Shown here: piece after piece, positions 8,323-17,151 of the stretch | How the letters are laid out: each line of letters starts with the position of its first letter | Position numbering within the stretch: the first letter of the stretch is position 1 | The notes under the pieces: generated by a model | Database searches by the model: none | Told to the model about the DNA's origin: nothing | What the model saw: the letters and a program-made list of their open reading frames with translations, nothing else | Position numbers and translations under genes: made by a program | From: Streptomyces sp. RerS4 | GTDB lineage: Bacteria; Actinomycetota; Actinomycetes; Streptomycetales; Streptomycetaceae | NCBI RefSeq assembly: GCF_023515955.1 | Contig: NZ_CP097322.1 | Span: 6,620,501-6,684,500 of the forward strand | Direction of reading: 5' to 3' | Length of the DNA: 64,000 nucleotides

Positions 8323-8778
8323 GTGACCGCAATCGAGCTGACCAGTGCCGCCTTCGCCGACCACACCGAGATCCCCCGCCGGTACAGCGGCGAGGGGGAG
8401 GACGTCTCACCGCCCCTGGCCTGGACGGCGGCCCCCGACGGCACGGCCGAGCTGCTGCTCCTGTGCGAGGACCCGGACGCGCCGGGTCCCACGTTCCTGC
8501 ACTGGCTGGTCACGGGCATCGATCCGTGGACCGGAGGGGTGGAGGAGGGGCAGGAGCCGCACGGCGGCACGTCCTGGCCCAACGGGTTCGGACGGCCCGG
8601 CTGGGGCGGGCCGATGCCGCCGCCCGGCCACGGGCCGCACCGCTACGTCTTCCGCCTGTACGCCCTGTCGCGTCCGGTCCGGCTGCCCGAGCGGCCCACC
8701 GTTGACGCCGTGCACAGCGCCCTGCGGGGCAAGGAGCTCGCGAGCGGCACCCTGGTCGGCACCTACCAGCGCTTCTAG
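8323..8778 (+). CDS. YbhB/YbcL (PEBP, Raf-kinase-inhibitor-like) protein
   Basis: 151 residues from GTG 8323, with GGGGAAGA upstream; in-frame extension to 8194 gives unlikely sequence. LTSAAFADHTEIPRRYSGEG, SPPLAWTAAPDGTAEL and LCEDPDAPGPTFLHWLVTGI hold the DPDAP and HW motifs of the phosphatidylethanolamine-binding protein fold, and GPPHRY-like GPHRYVFRLYAL is the GxHRY motif. It lies alone between two minus-strand units. Its function in bacteria is unknown; small anion or lipid-headgroup binding is suggested by the fold. Confidence 0.88.
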   Translation: MTAIELTSAAFADHTEIPRRYSGEGEDVSPPLAWTAAPDGTAELLLLCEDPDAPGPTFLHWLVTGIDPWTGGVEEGQEPHGGTSWPNGFGRPGWGGPMPPPGHGPHRYVFRLYALSRPVRLPERPTVDAVHSALRGKELASGTLVGTYQRF

Positions 8779-8785
8779 GGTCTTC

Positions 8786-9439
8786 CTAGGAGCGGCCTTC
8801 GTCGTATCCGTGGGCCCCGTACAGGCGCACGAAACGCGCCGAGACGAGAGTCCGGACGGGCTCCAGCCCCTCGGGCCGGCGCTCGTACAGCTCCACCAGC
8901 TCCTGACCCCCCGGACCCACCGGCTGGACCAGCCGGCCGCCGATGCGCAGCTGCTCCACCAGGGGCTCCGGCACTTCGGGGAAGGCCGCGCAGACGATCA
9001 CCCCGTCGTACGGGGCCGCGTGCGGTGCGCCCAGCGTGCCGTCGCCGAGGATGACCTCCACGGCGCCGAACCCGTGCGCGGCCAGCCGCCGCCGGGCCTG
9101 CGCGACCAGCTCCGGCCGGCGCTCGACGCTGACCACACGCCCGGCCAGGCGGGCCAGCAGGGCGGTCTGCCAGCCGTAGCCGGTGCCGATCTCCAGGACC
9201 CGCTCGTCACCGGCGAGGTCGAGGGCGGAGACCATCATGGCGACCAGCGAGGGCTGTGTCGTCGTCTGCCCGCAGGGCAGGGGCAGGGGGCTGTCCCAGT
9301 ACGCGGCGTCGACCTCGTCGTCGGGCACGAAATCGGCGCGCGGGATGGTCCGGACGGCCTCCAGCAGCCGGGCGTCGGTCACCCCCGCGGATCGGGCCGC
9401 GCGGACCAGGGTCTCGGGAGAACGAGGATCGTGGACCAT
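8786..9439 (-). CDS. Protein-L-isoaspartate O-methyltransferase family
   Basis: 217 residues from ATG 9439 with AGGGGCACCCCG upstream, 11 bp after the stop of baeRF copy 2 (same operon). RADFVPDDEVDAAYWD and PLPLPCGQTTTQPSLVAMM are the conserved N-terminal substrate segment, VLEIGTGYGWQTALLARL is SAM motif I, and LGDGTLGAPHAAPYDGVIV is the following conserved region. It should repair L-isoaspartyl damage in proteins using SAM in the cytoplasm. Pairing with a ribosome-rescue-like protein fits a protein-quality theme. Confidence 0.9.
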   Translation of the reverse strand: MVHDPRSPETLVRAARSAGVTDARLLEAVRTIPRADFVPDDEVDAAYWDSPLPLPCGQTTTQPSLVAMMVSALDLAGDERVLEIGTGYGWQTALLARLAGRVVSVERRPELVAQARRRLAAHGFGAVEVILGDGTLGAPHAAPYDGVIVCAAFPEVPEPLVEQLRIGGRLVQPVGPGGQELVELYERRPEGLEPVRTLVSARFVRLYGAHGYDEGRS

Positions 9440-9450
9440 CGGGGTGCCCC

Positions 9451-10548
9451 TCAGACAGGTGTCCCGGAGTCGGCGTACCGCAGCAGTGCCCCGACGCCCT
9501 CGGCGAGCTCCAGATCGTCCTCCGGTACGACGACCAGTTCGGCGGCGGTGCCGACGAGGGCCCGCACCAGGGCCTCGTCGGCGGGCTCCTCGCGGGGTGC
9601 CCGCACCCCGAAGGCGGCCAGCTCCTCCTCGGTCAGGGCGAGCTGCGTGGGCTCCGGGCCGGTCCACAGCCGCTGCGAGGCGGCGGGCGGGTGGTTGAGC
9701 AGCAATGCGGCGACCTGGCCGCGCTGCAGGGCGGCGACGGTGCGCGCCAACCCTTCCGTCACGGGCCCGCCGAGGGCGCGGCGGCCGATGAAGACGTTCA
9801 TCAGCTCCCGGTCGTGCTCGGCCATCCGCCCCCGGAAGACGCTGTCGAGCTGCGGCTCCAGCAGGGCCCGTCCGGTGTCCGTCGGGGAGGGGCCGCCGAC
9901 CCGTACGACCTTGTGGCGCAAGGCCTGGGGCAGGCGGCGGACCAGGACGTTGCCCGCCCACGGGTCCCCGGCGACGACGACGGCGTCGGCGTGGACGCGC
10001 CGCGCCCAGGCGTCCAGCCGCTGACCCAGCCGGACGGCGCTGTGGTGCCAGGTGGCCACCGCCACGTTGTGGTGCAGCCGCTCACCCGGGCTCACGGTGG
10101 ACGCCGGCCAGGTGCCGGACTCCGCCTCCACCGTCACCCAGCCGTGCGCCTCCGCCGTCGGCGGGCCGCCGTAGCGCACCACCACCGCCAGGTACGGGAT
10201 CTCCGGCAGATGCTGGGTGACCAGCGGCATCGCGTCCGGCAGGGTGCTGTAGCGGGCCGAGTCCCGGTCCGGCGGGTGGGGCAGCTCCCCCTCCATGACG
10301 AGCGAGCCGTTGGCCGCGAAGATCGCCTGACCGTGTGTCCCGGGCAGCTCCGCGTCCGCGCCGACCGCCTCCTCCAGTACGCCGAGCAGCGCCCGGTCCG
10401 CGCCCTGCCGGGTCAGATCCGCCCGCAACCGGCGCCAGCGCAGCGCGACGGCCCGGTCGGGCTGCTCGATGTTCCGCGAGGTGTCCAGGTACACCGAGGC
10501 GAACGGGCCGGACTCCGTGTACAGGGGTTCCAGGAACGACAGCCTCAT
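9451..10548 (-). CDS. baeRF/Rv2629-type eRF1-fold protein (copy 2)
   Basis: 365 residues, ATG start. It aligns by eye along its whole length with the product of 6998-8146: MRLSFLEPLYTESGPFASVYLDTSRN against the same opening block, a central VVRYGGPPTAEAHGW domain, and C-terminal LQRGQVAALLLN and LVGTAAELVVVPEDD ... GVGALLRY. Overall identity is clearly low, so this is an old duplication. It is followed 11 bp later by the isoaspartyl methyltransferase. An eRF1-related RNA or tRNA role is inferred from the family. Confidence 0.8.
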   Translation of the reverse strand: MRLSFLEPLYTESGPFASVYLDTSRNIEQPDRAVALRWRRLRADLTRQGADRALLGVLEEAVGADAELPGTHGQAIFAANGSLVMEGELPHPPDRDSARYSTLPDAMPLVTQHLPEIPYLAVVVRYGGPPTAEAHGWVTVEAESGTWPASTVSPGERLHHNVAVATWHHSAVRLGQRLDAWARRVHADAVVVAGDPWAGNVLVRRLPQALRHKVVRVGGPSPTDTGRALLEPQLDSVFRGRMAEHDRELMNVFIGRRALGGPVTEGLARTVAALQRGQVAALLLNHPPAASQRLWTGPEPTQLALTEEELAAFGVRAPREEPADEALVRALVGTAAELVVVPEDDLELAEGVGALLRYADSGTPV

Positions 10549-10760
10549 CCCTCATCACCTTTCCCAGGCCGCTCCCAGCTGTCCTCCCTTTCGATGATGC
10601 GCGCGCCGGCGGGCGGACGGGGACGGAAATCCGCGCACCGGGCGGGGCTCGCGGAAATGCGTAGGCTGGAGGGGAGGGGTCTGCGCAGGCCGCACGCCAT
10701 GACCCGGCAGCATGACCCGCGATCCCGGGCGCCGCCGGCCTGTCTTCCACGATGCCCCCC

Positions 10761-10808
10761 GTACTCCCGTACTCCCGTACTCCCGTACTCCCGTACTCCC
10801 GTACTCCT
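10761..10808 (+). repeat. 8-bp tandem repeat (GTACTCCC x5 plus one variant)
   Basis: Five perfect head-to-tail copies of GTACTCCC at 10761-10800, then GTACTCCT at 10801-10808, ending 12 bp before the GGAGG ribosome site (10821-10825) of the protease-nuclease gene. The unit is not a multiple of three, and an in-frame upstream ATG (10712) leaves the region open in the gene's frame. Copy-number change could therefore alter promoter/RBS spacing or an N-terminal extension. Confidence 0.9.
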
Positions 10809-10834
10809 CCTCTCGCCGAGGGAGGCGAGCCGTG

Positions 10835-13027
10835 ATGGCAGTGGAGCAGTTGTCGCAGGTGAACACGGATTTCCTGGAGCAGGTGAACGCCGCCGGTCAA
10901 CGCTACGCGGCGCGGACCGCGCAGCGTGAGGAACACATGGAGGCCCTCGCGCAGCACGGCATCCTGTACGCCGACACCCGAGACCGGGTCAGCAGCAGGC
11001 TGAACCGCCTGGGCGTCGACTGGGCCATGGCCACCGCGATCGAGCGGACACCCGCGAGCGCCACCATCGGAACGAGCCTCGACCTGGACCCCGAGCTGGT
11101 CAGCACCGATCTGCTCGCGCTGGAACGGTTCATGGGCCGCAACGACCTCGTCGACATCGGGTACCTCGAAGCCGGCTACCTCGCCTCCCGCTCGGTCGGC
11201 CGGGTCACCGTCAGGACCCCCCGGTCGTCCCACCACGGAACCGGATTCCTGGTGTCGCCCTCGCTGTTGATGACGAACAACCACGTGCTGAAATCCCCCG
11301 AGGAGGCGGACGCCGGGGTCATCGAGTTCAACTTCCAGTCGGGCGTGGACGGCCAACCGCTGATGCCGGTGGTCTTCCGGCTGGAGCCGCGGAGGTTCTT
11401 CGTCACCCACCGGGCCCTCGACTTCACCCTGGTCGCGGTCGCGGAGGCCTCCCGGGACGGGCGGCCCCTGGCGGCCTTCGGGACGCTGCCGCTCCGGGAG
11501 GCGCAGGGCAAGGCCACCATCGGGGAACTCGTCAACATCATCCAGCACCCGAACGGCGAGCCCAAGCAACTCGCCCTCCGGGAGAACCAGATCGTGGACG
11601 TCCTGGACGACTTCCTGCAGTACAAGGCCGACACGGCGTTCGGCTCCTCGGGTGCCCCGGTGCTGAACGACCAGTGGGAGGTCGTGGCCCTGCACCACGC
11701 GGGCGCTCCCCGCAGGGACCGGGACGGCAACATCCTCGCCGTCGACGGATCCCTCTGGCGTCCGGACATGGGTGAGCACCGCATCGACTGGAAGGCCAAC
11801 GAGGGCATACGGGTCAGCCGCATCATCGGCACGCTCCAGCAGTTCCCGCTGTCCGGCGGCGCCGCGGCCCTGCGCGCGGAGCTGCTCGCGGCCGGTACGC
11901 CGCCGCACCCCGTGGAGGCCTCGCCGCGGAGCCCGCAGGTGACGCCGGGGCGGACGGACGACGCCGAGCCCCACGGCCTCACCGCGGACTGGACGGCCGG
12001 CCGGCCCACCATGACGGGCGGCGGCGCGCGCTGGACCGTTCCGCTGCACCTCACCGTCAGCCTCGACGTGGACGCCCCGCGCCCCCAGACCGAATCACCG
12101 CAGCCGGCGCCGGCACCGCCGCCGTCCGTCCGTCCGATCACCCCCTCGATCGACGGCCAGTCGCCCGCCGAGCGGGACCTGGCGGCCGCCCTGCTGAACC
12201 TGGCGTCCTCCCGCGAGCGCCCGTACTACGACGAGGCCGCGGACCTGGCGGCGCGGGAGGCCTACTACGCCGGCATCCGCACCGACAGCCCCGAAGGCCT
12301 GCGCCTGGCGCTCACCCAGCGCCTGGAGTCCACGCACGACCGGCGGCCGGCGTACAAGCCGATGCGGCTGCTCTACCCGTGGGTGGACCTGCACCCCGAC
12401 GAGAAGCTCCACGGCATCTACTCGGACCAGGGGTTCACCCCGCAAGAGCTGATCGAGGCCGATGCGGCGGTGGAGGCCGCGCGGTTCGGCCGCTGGCAGG
12501 AGTTCATGCTGCACGAGAGCGCGCCCGGCCCGGAGGCGATCGAGGCCGAGCTCGATCTCCTGGAGGCGTCCCTGCCGTTCAACTGCGAGCACGTCGTGCC
12601 GCAGTCCTGGTTCGCCAAGAAGGAGCCCATGCGCGGGGACCTGCACCACCTCTTCGCCTGTGAGTCGACGTGCAACAGCTTCCGCGGCAACATCCCCTAC
12701 TTCGACTTCCCGGACTTCGACGAGGTCGTCCGGCACGCCTGCGGGCGTCGGGAGCCGATGAAGTTCGAGCCGTCGGCCGGCAAGGGCCCCGTCGCCAGGG
12801 CGACGCTCTACTTCCTGCTCCGCTACCCGGGCGTCATCGGCGACGAGGCGCGCGAGCTTCAGCAGGAGCGCCTCGGCCTGCTGCTGCGCTGGCACAAGGA
12901 CCACCCGGCGGGCACCTACGAACTGCACCGCAACGCGGCGATAGCCGAGATGCAGGGCAACCGCAATCCGCTCATAGACCACCCGGAATGGGCCGAACGG
13001 ATCGACTTCGCGGGAGCCTGGCGCTGA
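10835..13027 (+). CDS. Trypsin-like serine protease fused to endonuclease I-type nuclease
   Basis: 730 residues from ATG 10835 (GTG 10832 also possible) with GGAGG 9 bp upstream. Residues 1-110 form a helical N-terminal region. Residues about 115-335 are a trypsin-like protease: HGTGFLVSPSLLMTNNHVL (His150), ALDFTLVAV (Asp196), ADTAFGSSGAPV (Ser272). A proline-rich linker follows (about 350-440). Residues about 445-730 resemble endonuclease I/EndA: NCEHVVPQSWF (His586), GDLHHLF (His604/605) and the later Asn-Arg-Gly segment FRGNIPYF. No signal peptide is visible, so it should act inside the cell. Protease plus nuclease on one chain suggests a cleavage-activated toxic or defensive effector; that is inference. 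It has no same-strand partners. Confidence 0.85.
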   Translation: MAVEQLSQVNTDFLEQVNAAGQRYAARTAQREEHMEALAQHGILYADTRDRVSSRLNRLGVDWAMATAIERTPASATIGTSLDLDPELVSTDLLALERFMGRNDLVDIGYLEAGYLASRSVGRVTVRTPRSSHHGTGFLVSPSLLMTNNHVLKSPEEADAGVIEFNFQSGVDGQPLMPVVFRLEPRRFFVTHRALDFTLVAVAEASRDGRPLAAFGTLPLREAQGKATIGELVNIIQHPNGEPKQLALRENQIVDVLDDFLQYKADTAFGSSGAPVLNDQWEVVALHHAGAPRRDRDGNILAVDGSLWRPDMGEHRIDWKANEGIRVSRIIGTLQQFPLSGGAAALRAELLAAGTPPHPVEASPRSPQVTPGRTDDAEPHGLTADWTAGRPTMTGGGARWTVPLHLTVSLDVDAPRPQTESPQPAPAPPPSVRPITPSIDGQSPAERDLAAALLNLASSRERPYYDEAADLAAREAYYAGIRTDSPEGLRLALTQRLESTHDRRPAYKPMRLLYPWVDLHPDEKLHGIYSDQGFTPQELIEADAAVEAARFGRWQEFMLHESAPGPEAIEAELDLLEASLPFNCEHVVPQSWFAKKEPMRGDLHHLFACESTCNSFRGNIPYFDFPDFDEVVRHACGRREPMKFEPSAGKGPVARATLYFLLRYPGVIGDEARELQQERLGLLLRWHKDHPAGTYELHRNAAIAEMQGNRNPLIDHPEWAERIDFAGAWR

Positions 13028-13047
13028 CCGCCCGCCCCCGCGAGGCC

Positions 13048-14652
13048 TCAGGCCGTCCAGGGCACCTTCGGGGAGCGGTAGTAGGTGATGCCGAGCGCGT
13101 CCAGGCGCGGGCCCTGGGCGGCCAGCCGCTGCCGGTAGGACGACCAGTCGTGGGTGGCGGCCGGGGACCAGCCGATCTCCGCGATGCCGAGCAGCCGCGG
13201 GAAGGCCATGTACTCCAGGTGCGCGCTCGTGCTCAGGGTCTCCGTCCACAGCGGCGCCTCCACCCCCAGCACGGCGCCGGCCGGCACCCCGGCGACCAGG
13301 GTGTCCGGGTCCCACGCGTAGGACTTGTCCACCTCGACCAGTCCCGCCCACTCCAGGCCCAGCGGGGTCTGCCGGGTGTACTTCATGTCCAGATAGGCGT
13401 GGTTGGCCGGGGACATCACCAGTCGGGTGCCCGCGCGTGCGGCGGCCGCGACCTCGGGTTCCGTACCGCCCAAGCCCCAGTACTGGGCGATCGCTCCCGG
13501 GGCCGGTCGGGCCTCGGCGATCTGGTGCCAGGCCATCACCGTCTTGCCGTACCGGCCCACCAGCGGCTGGACCTTGTCCATGAAGGTCGCGTAGTCGGCG
13601 GCCGGGGTCGCGGCGGCCTCGTCGCCGCCGATGTGCACGTACCGGCCCGGCGTCAGCGCGGCCAGTTCGCGCAGGACGTCGTCCAGGAACGTGTAGGTGA
13701 CCGGCTTCGCCACGCACAGGGAGCTGAACCCGACCTCGGTGCCCGTGTAGAGCGGCCGGGCGACGCCGTCACAGTTGAGCTCGGCGTACGAGGCGAGCGC
13801 CGCGTTGGTGTGCCCGGGGGTGTCGATCTCGGGCACCACCTCCATGAAGCGGGACGCGGCGTGGGCCACGATCGCCTGGTAGTCGGCCTTGTCGTAGTGG
13901 CCCCCGGGGCCGCCGCCGACCTGCGTCGAGCCCCCGTAGGTCGCCAGCCGGGGCCAGGAGTCGATCGCGATGCGCCAGCCCTGGTCGTCGCTGAGGTGCA
14001 GGTGCAGGGTGTTGACCTTGTAGAGGGCGGCCTGGTCGATGTACCGCTTGATCTGCTCGACGGTGAAGAAGTGCCGCGAGACGTCCACCATCACGCCCCG
14101 GTACGCGTAGCGCGGAGAGTCGGTGACGGTGCCGCCGGCGATGCGCCACGGGCCGGGCTGCACGCTCCGCTTCTCGACGGAGGCGGGCAGCAGCTGACGC
14201 AGCGTCTGGACGGCGTGGAACAGCCCGGCGGGCGCGTTCGCGCTCACCCGGACCGTACGGGAGCCACTGACCAGCCGGTAACCCTCGTCGCCCAGGGCCG
14301 GGTCGGCGGCGGCCCCGAGCCGCAGTTGAATGCCGTCGCCCCCGGCGCCGGCGACCACCGGCAGCCGGTACCCCGTCGACGGGCGCAGCACACCGGCGAG
14401 GTACTCGCCGACCGCGCGGGACTCGGCGGAGCCGGAGTCGACCCGGATGACGGTCGAGGAGGTCAGCTGGTACGCGGACCCGCCCGGTGCCACGGAGGCC
14501 GGGACGGGAACGACCCGGCCGAGCGGGACGGGCGCGGCCGGCGCCGGCGCCGGCGCGGCGGCGGTGGACACGACCGCCGCCGCGAGGAGCAGGAGCGAGC
14601 CGAGCAGCCGGGGTAACCGGCGGGCGGGCGGAGCCGTACGGTGCTGGGTCAC
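13048..14652 (-). CDS. Secreted beta-N-acetylhexosaminidase (GH20)
   Basis: 534 residues from GTG 14652 with GAAGGGA upstream. The N-terminus has a twin-Arg-containing basic patch (ARRLPRLLGS), a hydrophobic core and an Ala/Pro-rich cleavage area, so it is exported. Residues about 45-165 are the GH20b helper domain. The GH20 barrel follows, with YRGVMVDVSRHFF, LHLHLSDDQGWR, VVPEIDTPGHTNAAL and VHIGGDEAA, whose Asp-Glu is the catalytic pair for substrate-assisted catalysis. AQYWGLGG and WTETLSTS ... YMAFPRLLGIAEIGW are typical C-terminal blocks. It releases terminal GlcNAc/GalNAc from chitin oligomers or glycoconjugates outside the cell. Confidence 0.93.
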   Translation of the reverse strand: MTQHRTAPPARRLPRLLGSLLLLAAAVVSTAAAPAPAPAAPVPLGRVVPVPASVAPGGSAYQLTSSTVIRVDSGSAESRAVGEYLAGVLRPSTGYRLPVVAGAGGDGIQLRLGAAADPALGDEGYRLVSGSRTVRVSANAPAGLFHAVQTLRQLLPASVEKRSVQPGPWRIAGGTVTDSPRYAYRGVMVDVSRHFFTVEQIKRYIDQAALYKVNTLHLHLSDDQGWRIAIDSWPRLATYGGSTQVGGGPGGHYDKADYQAIVAHAASRFMEVVPEIDTPGHTNAALASYAELNCDGVARPLYTGTEVGFSSLCVAKPVTYTFLDDVLRELAALTPGRYVHIGGDEAAATPAADYATFMDKVQPLVGRYGKTVMAWHQIAEARPAPGAIAQYWGLGGTEPEVAAAARAGTRLVMSPANHAYLDMKYTRQTPLGLEWAGLVEVDKSYAWDPDTLVAGVPAGAVLGVEAPLWTETLSTSAHLEYMAFPRLLGIAEIGWSPAATHDWSSYRQRLAAQGPRLDALGITYYRSPKVPWTA

Positions 14653-14983
14653 GGGCGGTCCCTTCGATCGACCGACGGGGGTCTGCGGAGCTGAACCGTG
14701 CGGTGCGGATGGTGCCGAGCCGGGCACGGTGTCGCGGTGTCGCGTACGCGGTCGTACGTTCCCGTACGTCGTTACCAACAACGGCCGTCACGCAACCCTC
14801 GCCACCCCCGCATCGGCCGAAGAGATCAGGTCAGGGCCCCGGCCCGCCGGGCGCCTCGGCGTCGGCCTCCGCGACGACCTCCGGCGGCGCGCAGCCAGGG
14901 CCGGACCCCGAACAGCGACGGCGGCGCGTCCGCCCGCCCCTCCCTGCCGGCGGCCGGCATCTACTACGACAGCGCGCTGACGG
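14653..14983. other. Intergenic region upstream of the GH20 gene
   Basis: 331 bp between the GH20 start and the DUF72 stop. It should contain the GH20 promoter (minus strand), but I can name no convincing -10/-35. Several short plus-strand open frames cross it; none has a ribosome site or recognisable product. Confidence 0.5.
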
Positions 14984-15745
14984 TCACGTACCGGCAGTAG
15001 ACGATGGAGGACGCCCTCGGCGTATGGGGACCAGGCTGCTGAACGCCTGTGCGTCGATCACGGCCGCTCCGCCCGGGTCGTTGTTGAAGTAGGCGTAGAC
15101 GTCCGAGTCCGGCGGCCAGGTGTCCGCGATCCGGCTCGCCCAACTCCGCAGGGCCGTCCGGCCGTATCGGGGTGCGGGCCGGGAACGGCCCTCGTGGAAG
15201 CGTACGTAGCCCCAGTCGGCGGTGCGCCACAGCGGTGTCACCGGCCGCGAGCCCCGGTCGGCCCAGCACAGGGCCGCGCCCCGGTCCGTCAGTACGGAAC
15301 GCACGCTCGGCGTCCACCACGACGCGTGCCGCGGCTCCACGGCGACGCGCGTACCGGCGGGGAAGCAGGCGAGGCAGGCGTCGAGGGCGGCCGGGTCGAC
15401 CTGAAGGGTGGGCGGCAGCTGGAGGAGGACGGGGCCGAGCCGGTCGCCCAGGGACGCGGCGTGCGTCATGAGCCGCCCGACCGGCTCCGCCGGCTCCCGC
15501 AGACGCTTGATGTGCGTCAGGTAGCGGCTCGCCTTGACGGCCATGACGAAGCCGGACGGGGTGCGGTCGCGCCACCGCTCGAACGTCTCCGGCGACGGCA
15601 GCCGGTAGAAGGCGTTGTTGCTCTCCACGGTGGGGAAATGCCGGGCGTACTCCTCCAGCCACAGGCGCTGCGGCACGCCCGGCGGGTAGAGAACGCCCGA
15701 CCAGTCCCGGTACTGCCACCCGGAGGTGCCGACGCAGACGGCCAT
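14984..15745 (-). CDS. DUF72 domain-containing protein (YecE-like TIM barrel)
   Basis: 253 residues from ATG 15745. VGTSGWQYRDWSGVLYPPG at the N-terminus, FPTVESNNAFYRLPSPETFERW, VKASRYLTHIKRL, LLQLPPTL, VAVEPRHASWW and the C-terminal VYAYFNNDPGGAAVIDA are the hallmark blocks of DUF72. The fold is a TIM barrel related to xylose-isomerase-like enzymes; no reaction has been established. The length is normal (about 240-280). It lies alone between GH20 and the MFS gene. Confidence 0.9.
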   Translation of the reverse strand: MAVCVGTSGWQYRDWSGVLYPPGVPQRLWLEEYARHFPTVESNNAFYRLPSPETFERWRDRTPSGFVMAVKASRYLTHIKRLREPAEPVGRLMTHAASLGDRLGPVLLQLPPTLQVDPAALDACLACFPAGTRVAVEPRHASWWTPSVRSVLTDRGAALCWADRGSRPVTPLWRTADWGYVRFHEGRSRPAPRYGRTALRSWASRIADTWPPDSDVYAYFNNDPGGAAVIDAQAFSSLVPIRRGRPPSSTAGT

Positions 15746-15840
15746 ACCGTCCGACTGCCCCCGCGTACGTCGATCACACCTCCGGAGGGTGACCCACGGG
15801 CGCGCCGGGCCGCGGAACCGAGGCGCAGGGTGCGACCGTT

Positions 15841-17046
15841 TCAGCCCCGTGCCGCCGAGGGCGCCCTGCCCAGCGCCGTCACCGCGACCGCCGCCGCGGC
15901 CAGACCGGCGCCCAGCCACATCACCGCGGCGACCCCCGCGCCGTCCGCGGCCAGCCCCCCGGCCAGCGCGCCCAGGGCGATCGCCCCGTTGAAAACGCCG
16001 ACGAACAGCGAGGACACGGCCTCGCGGGCCTCGGGAGCCGCAGCCAGCAACCAACTCTGGGTGCTGACCGATACGCCGCCGTAGGACAGCCCCCAGACGG
16101 CGAGCAGCACACCGGCGGCCGGGACGGAGCCGCCGAGCACCGGTACGAGCGCCACCGTGGCCGCCAGTACCGCGCCGATCACCAGCAGCGTCGAGCGCGG
16201 CGACCGGGCGGCGCCCGCGCCGGCCGCGAAGTTGCCCGCCACACCGGCGACCCCGTACACCAGCAGCAGTGTGCCGATGAGCCCGGCACCCGCCCCGGAG
16301 ACCGCTTCGAGTACGGGTCGCACGTACGTATAGGCGGCGAAGTGACCGGTGACCAGCAACGCCACGACGGCCAGCCCGGTCCGCACCCGCGCATCGTCGA
16401 ACAGCCGCACCACACCTCCGAGTCGCACGTCCTGTTCCGCCGGCAGGCGGGGCAACAGGACCGCCAGGGCGACCAGTACCACCAGGGCCAGCGCCCCCGC
16501 CGACGCGAACGCCGTCCGCCAGTCGGTCAGTTCGCCGACATACGTACCCGCCGGGACCCCCAGCACCGACGCCACCGCGATACCGCTGAAGATCAACGCC
16601 GTCGCCGCGCCCGTCGACTTCGGCGGCACCAGCCGCACCGCCAACCCCGCCGCGATCGCCCAGACACCCCCCATGCCGATGCCGACCAGTACACGCGCGA
16701 CCACCATCACCGCGAAGTCCGGCGACCACGCGGCGAGCAGGTTGCCCACCGCCAGAACCGCCATCAGCGCACACAGCACCGTCCGCCGGTCGAAGCGTCC
16801 CAGCAGCGGCGTCAACAGCGGCGCCGAGACCGCGCCGACCACTCCGGTGACGGTCAGGGACAGTCCGGCCGTGCCCTCGGTGACCTCCAGCGCGTCCCCG
16901 ATGGGCGTCAGCAGCCCCACGGGCAGCATCTCCGACGTCACCACCGTGAACGTCGCACCCGCCACCGCCGCCACACCCGGCAGGCCGCGCGTCGCCGTTC
17001 GCCCCGACACCCCGACGGTGTCCGTCATTTCCTCGATCTGTGCCAT
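15841..17046 (-). CDS. MFS transporter, DHA1/AraJ-Cmx-like drug exporter
   Basis: 401 residues from ATG 17046; an ATG at 17028 is less likely. It has twelve predicted membrane helices. TSEMLPVGLLTPIGDAL at the start, GRFDRRTVLCALMAVL (loop 2-3, motif A region) and VLVGIGMGGVWAIAAGLA (motif C-like) match DHA1 exporters of the Cmx/AraJ/YdhP type. It should export a small drug or sugar-like molecule by proton antiport. It is divergent from a LysR regulator at 17152 with a perfect palindrome between them, so it is probably that regulator's target. Confidence 0.88.
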   Translation of the reverse strand: MAQIEEMTDTVGVSGRTATRGLPGVAAVAGATFTVVTSEMLPVGLLTPIGDALEVTEGTAGLSLTVTGVVGAVSAPLLTPLLGRFDRRTVLCALMAVLAVGNLLAAWSPDFAVMVVARVLVGIGMGGVWAIAAGLAVRLVPPKSTGAATALIFSGIAVASVLGVPAGTYVGELTDWRTAFASAGALALVVLVALAVLLPRLPAEQDVRLGGVVRLFDDARVRTGLAVVALLVTGHFAAYTYVRPVLEAVSGAGAGLIGTLLLVYGVAGVAGNFAAGAGAARSPRSTLLVIGAVLAATVALVPVLGGSVPAAGVLLAVWGLSYGGVSVSTQSWLLAAAPEAREAVSSLFVGVFNGAIALGALAGGLAADGAGVAAVMWLGAGLAAAAVAVTALGRAPSAARG

Positions 17047-17100
17047 GCCACCCAGCCAACCCGCCCCCACCTGCGGGAACAACGGCCGATCCCTCATGCT

Positions 17101-17121
17101 TCGATGAGCGGGACTCATCGA
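17101..17121. promoter_or_regulatory. Perfect inverted repeat between the MFS and LysR genes (candidate operator)
   Basis: TCGATGAG-cggga-CTCATCGA at 17101-17121 has perfect 8-bp arms. It lies 31 bp upstream of the LysR start and 55 bp upstream of the MFS start. LysR proteins bind interrupted dyads of this size in such divergent spaces. Confidence 0.6.
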
Positions 17122-17151
17122 TCGGCGGTAGAGGCCCCGGAAAGGACCACC

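Noticed and set aside
7253..8326. Long plus-strand frames opposite the CapA and baeRF genes.
   Set aside because: They lack recognisable motifs and ribosome sites, and mirror the third-position GC of the real minus-strand genes.
10761..10808. CRISPR-like or regulatory direct repeats of iteron type.
   Set aside because: Pure head-to-tail octamers without spacers are a simple sequence repeat; no replication genes are nearby.
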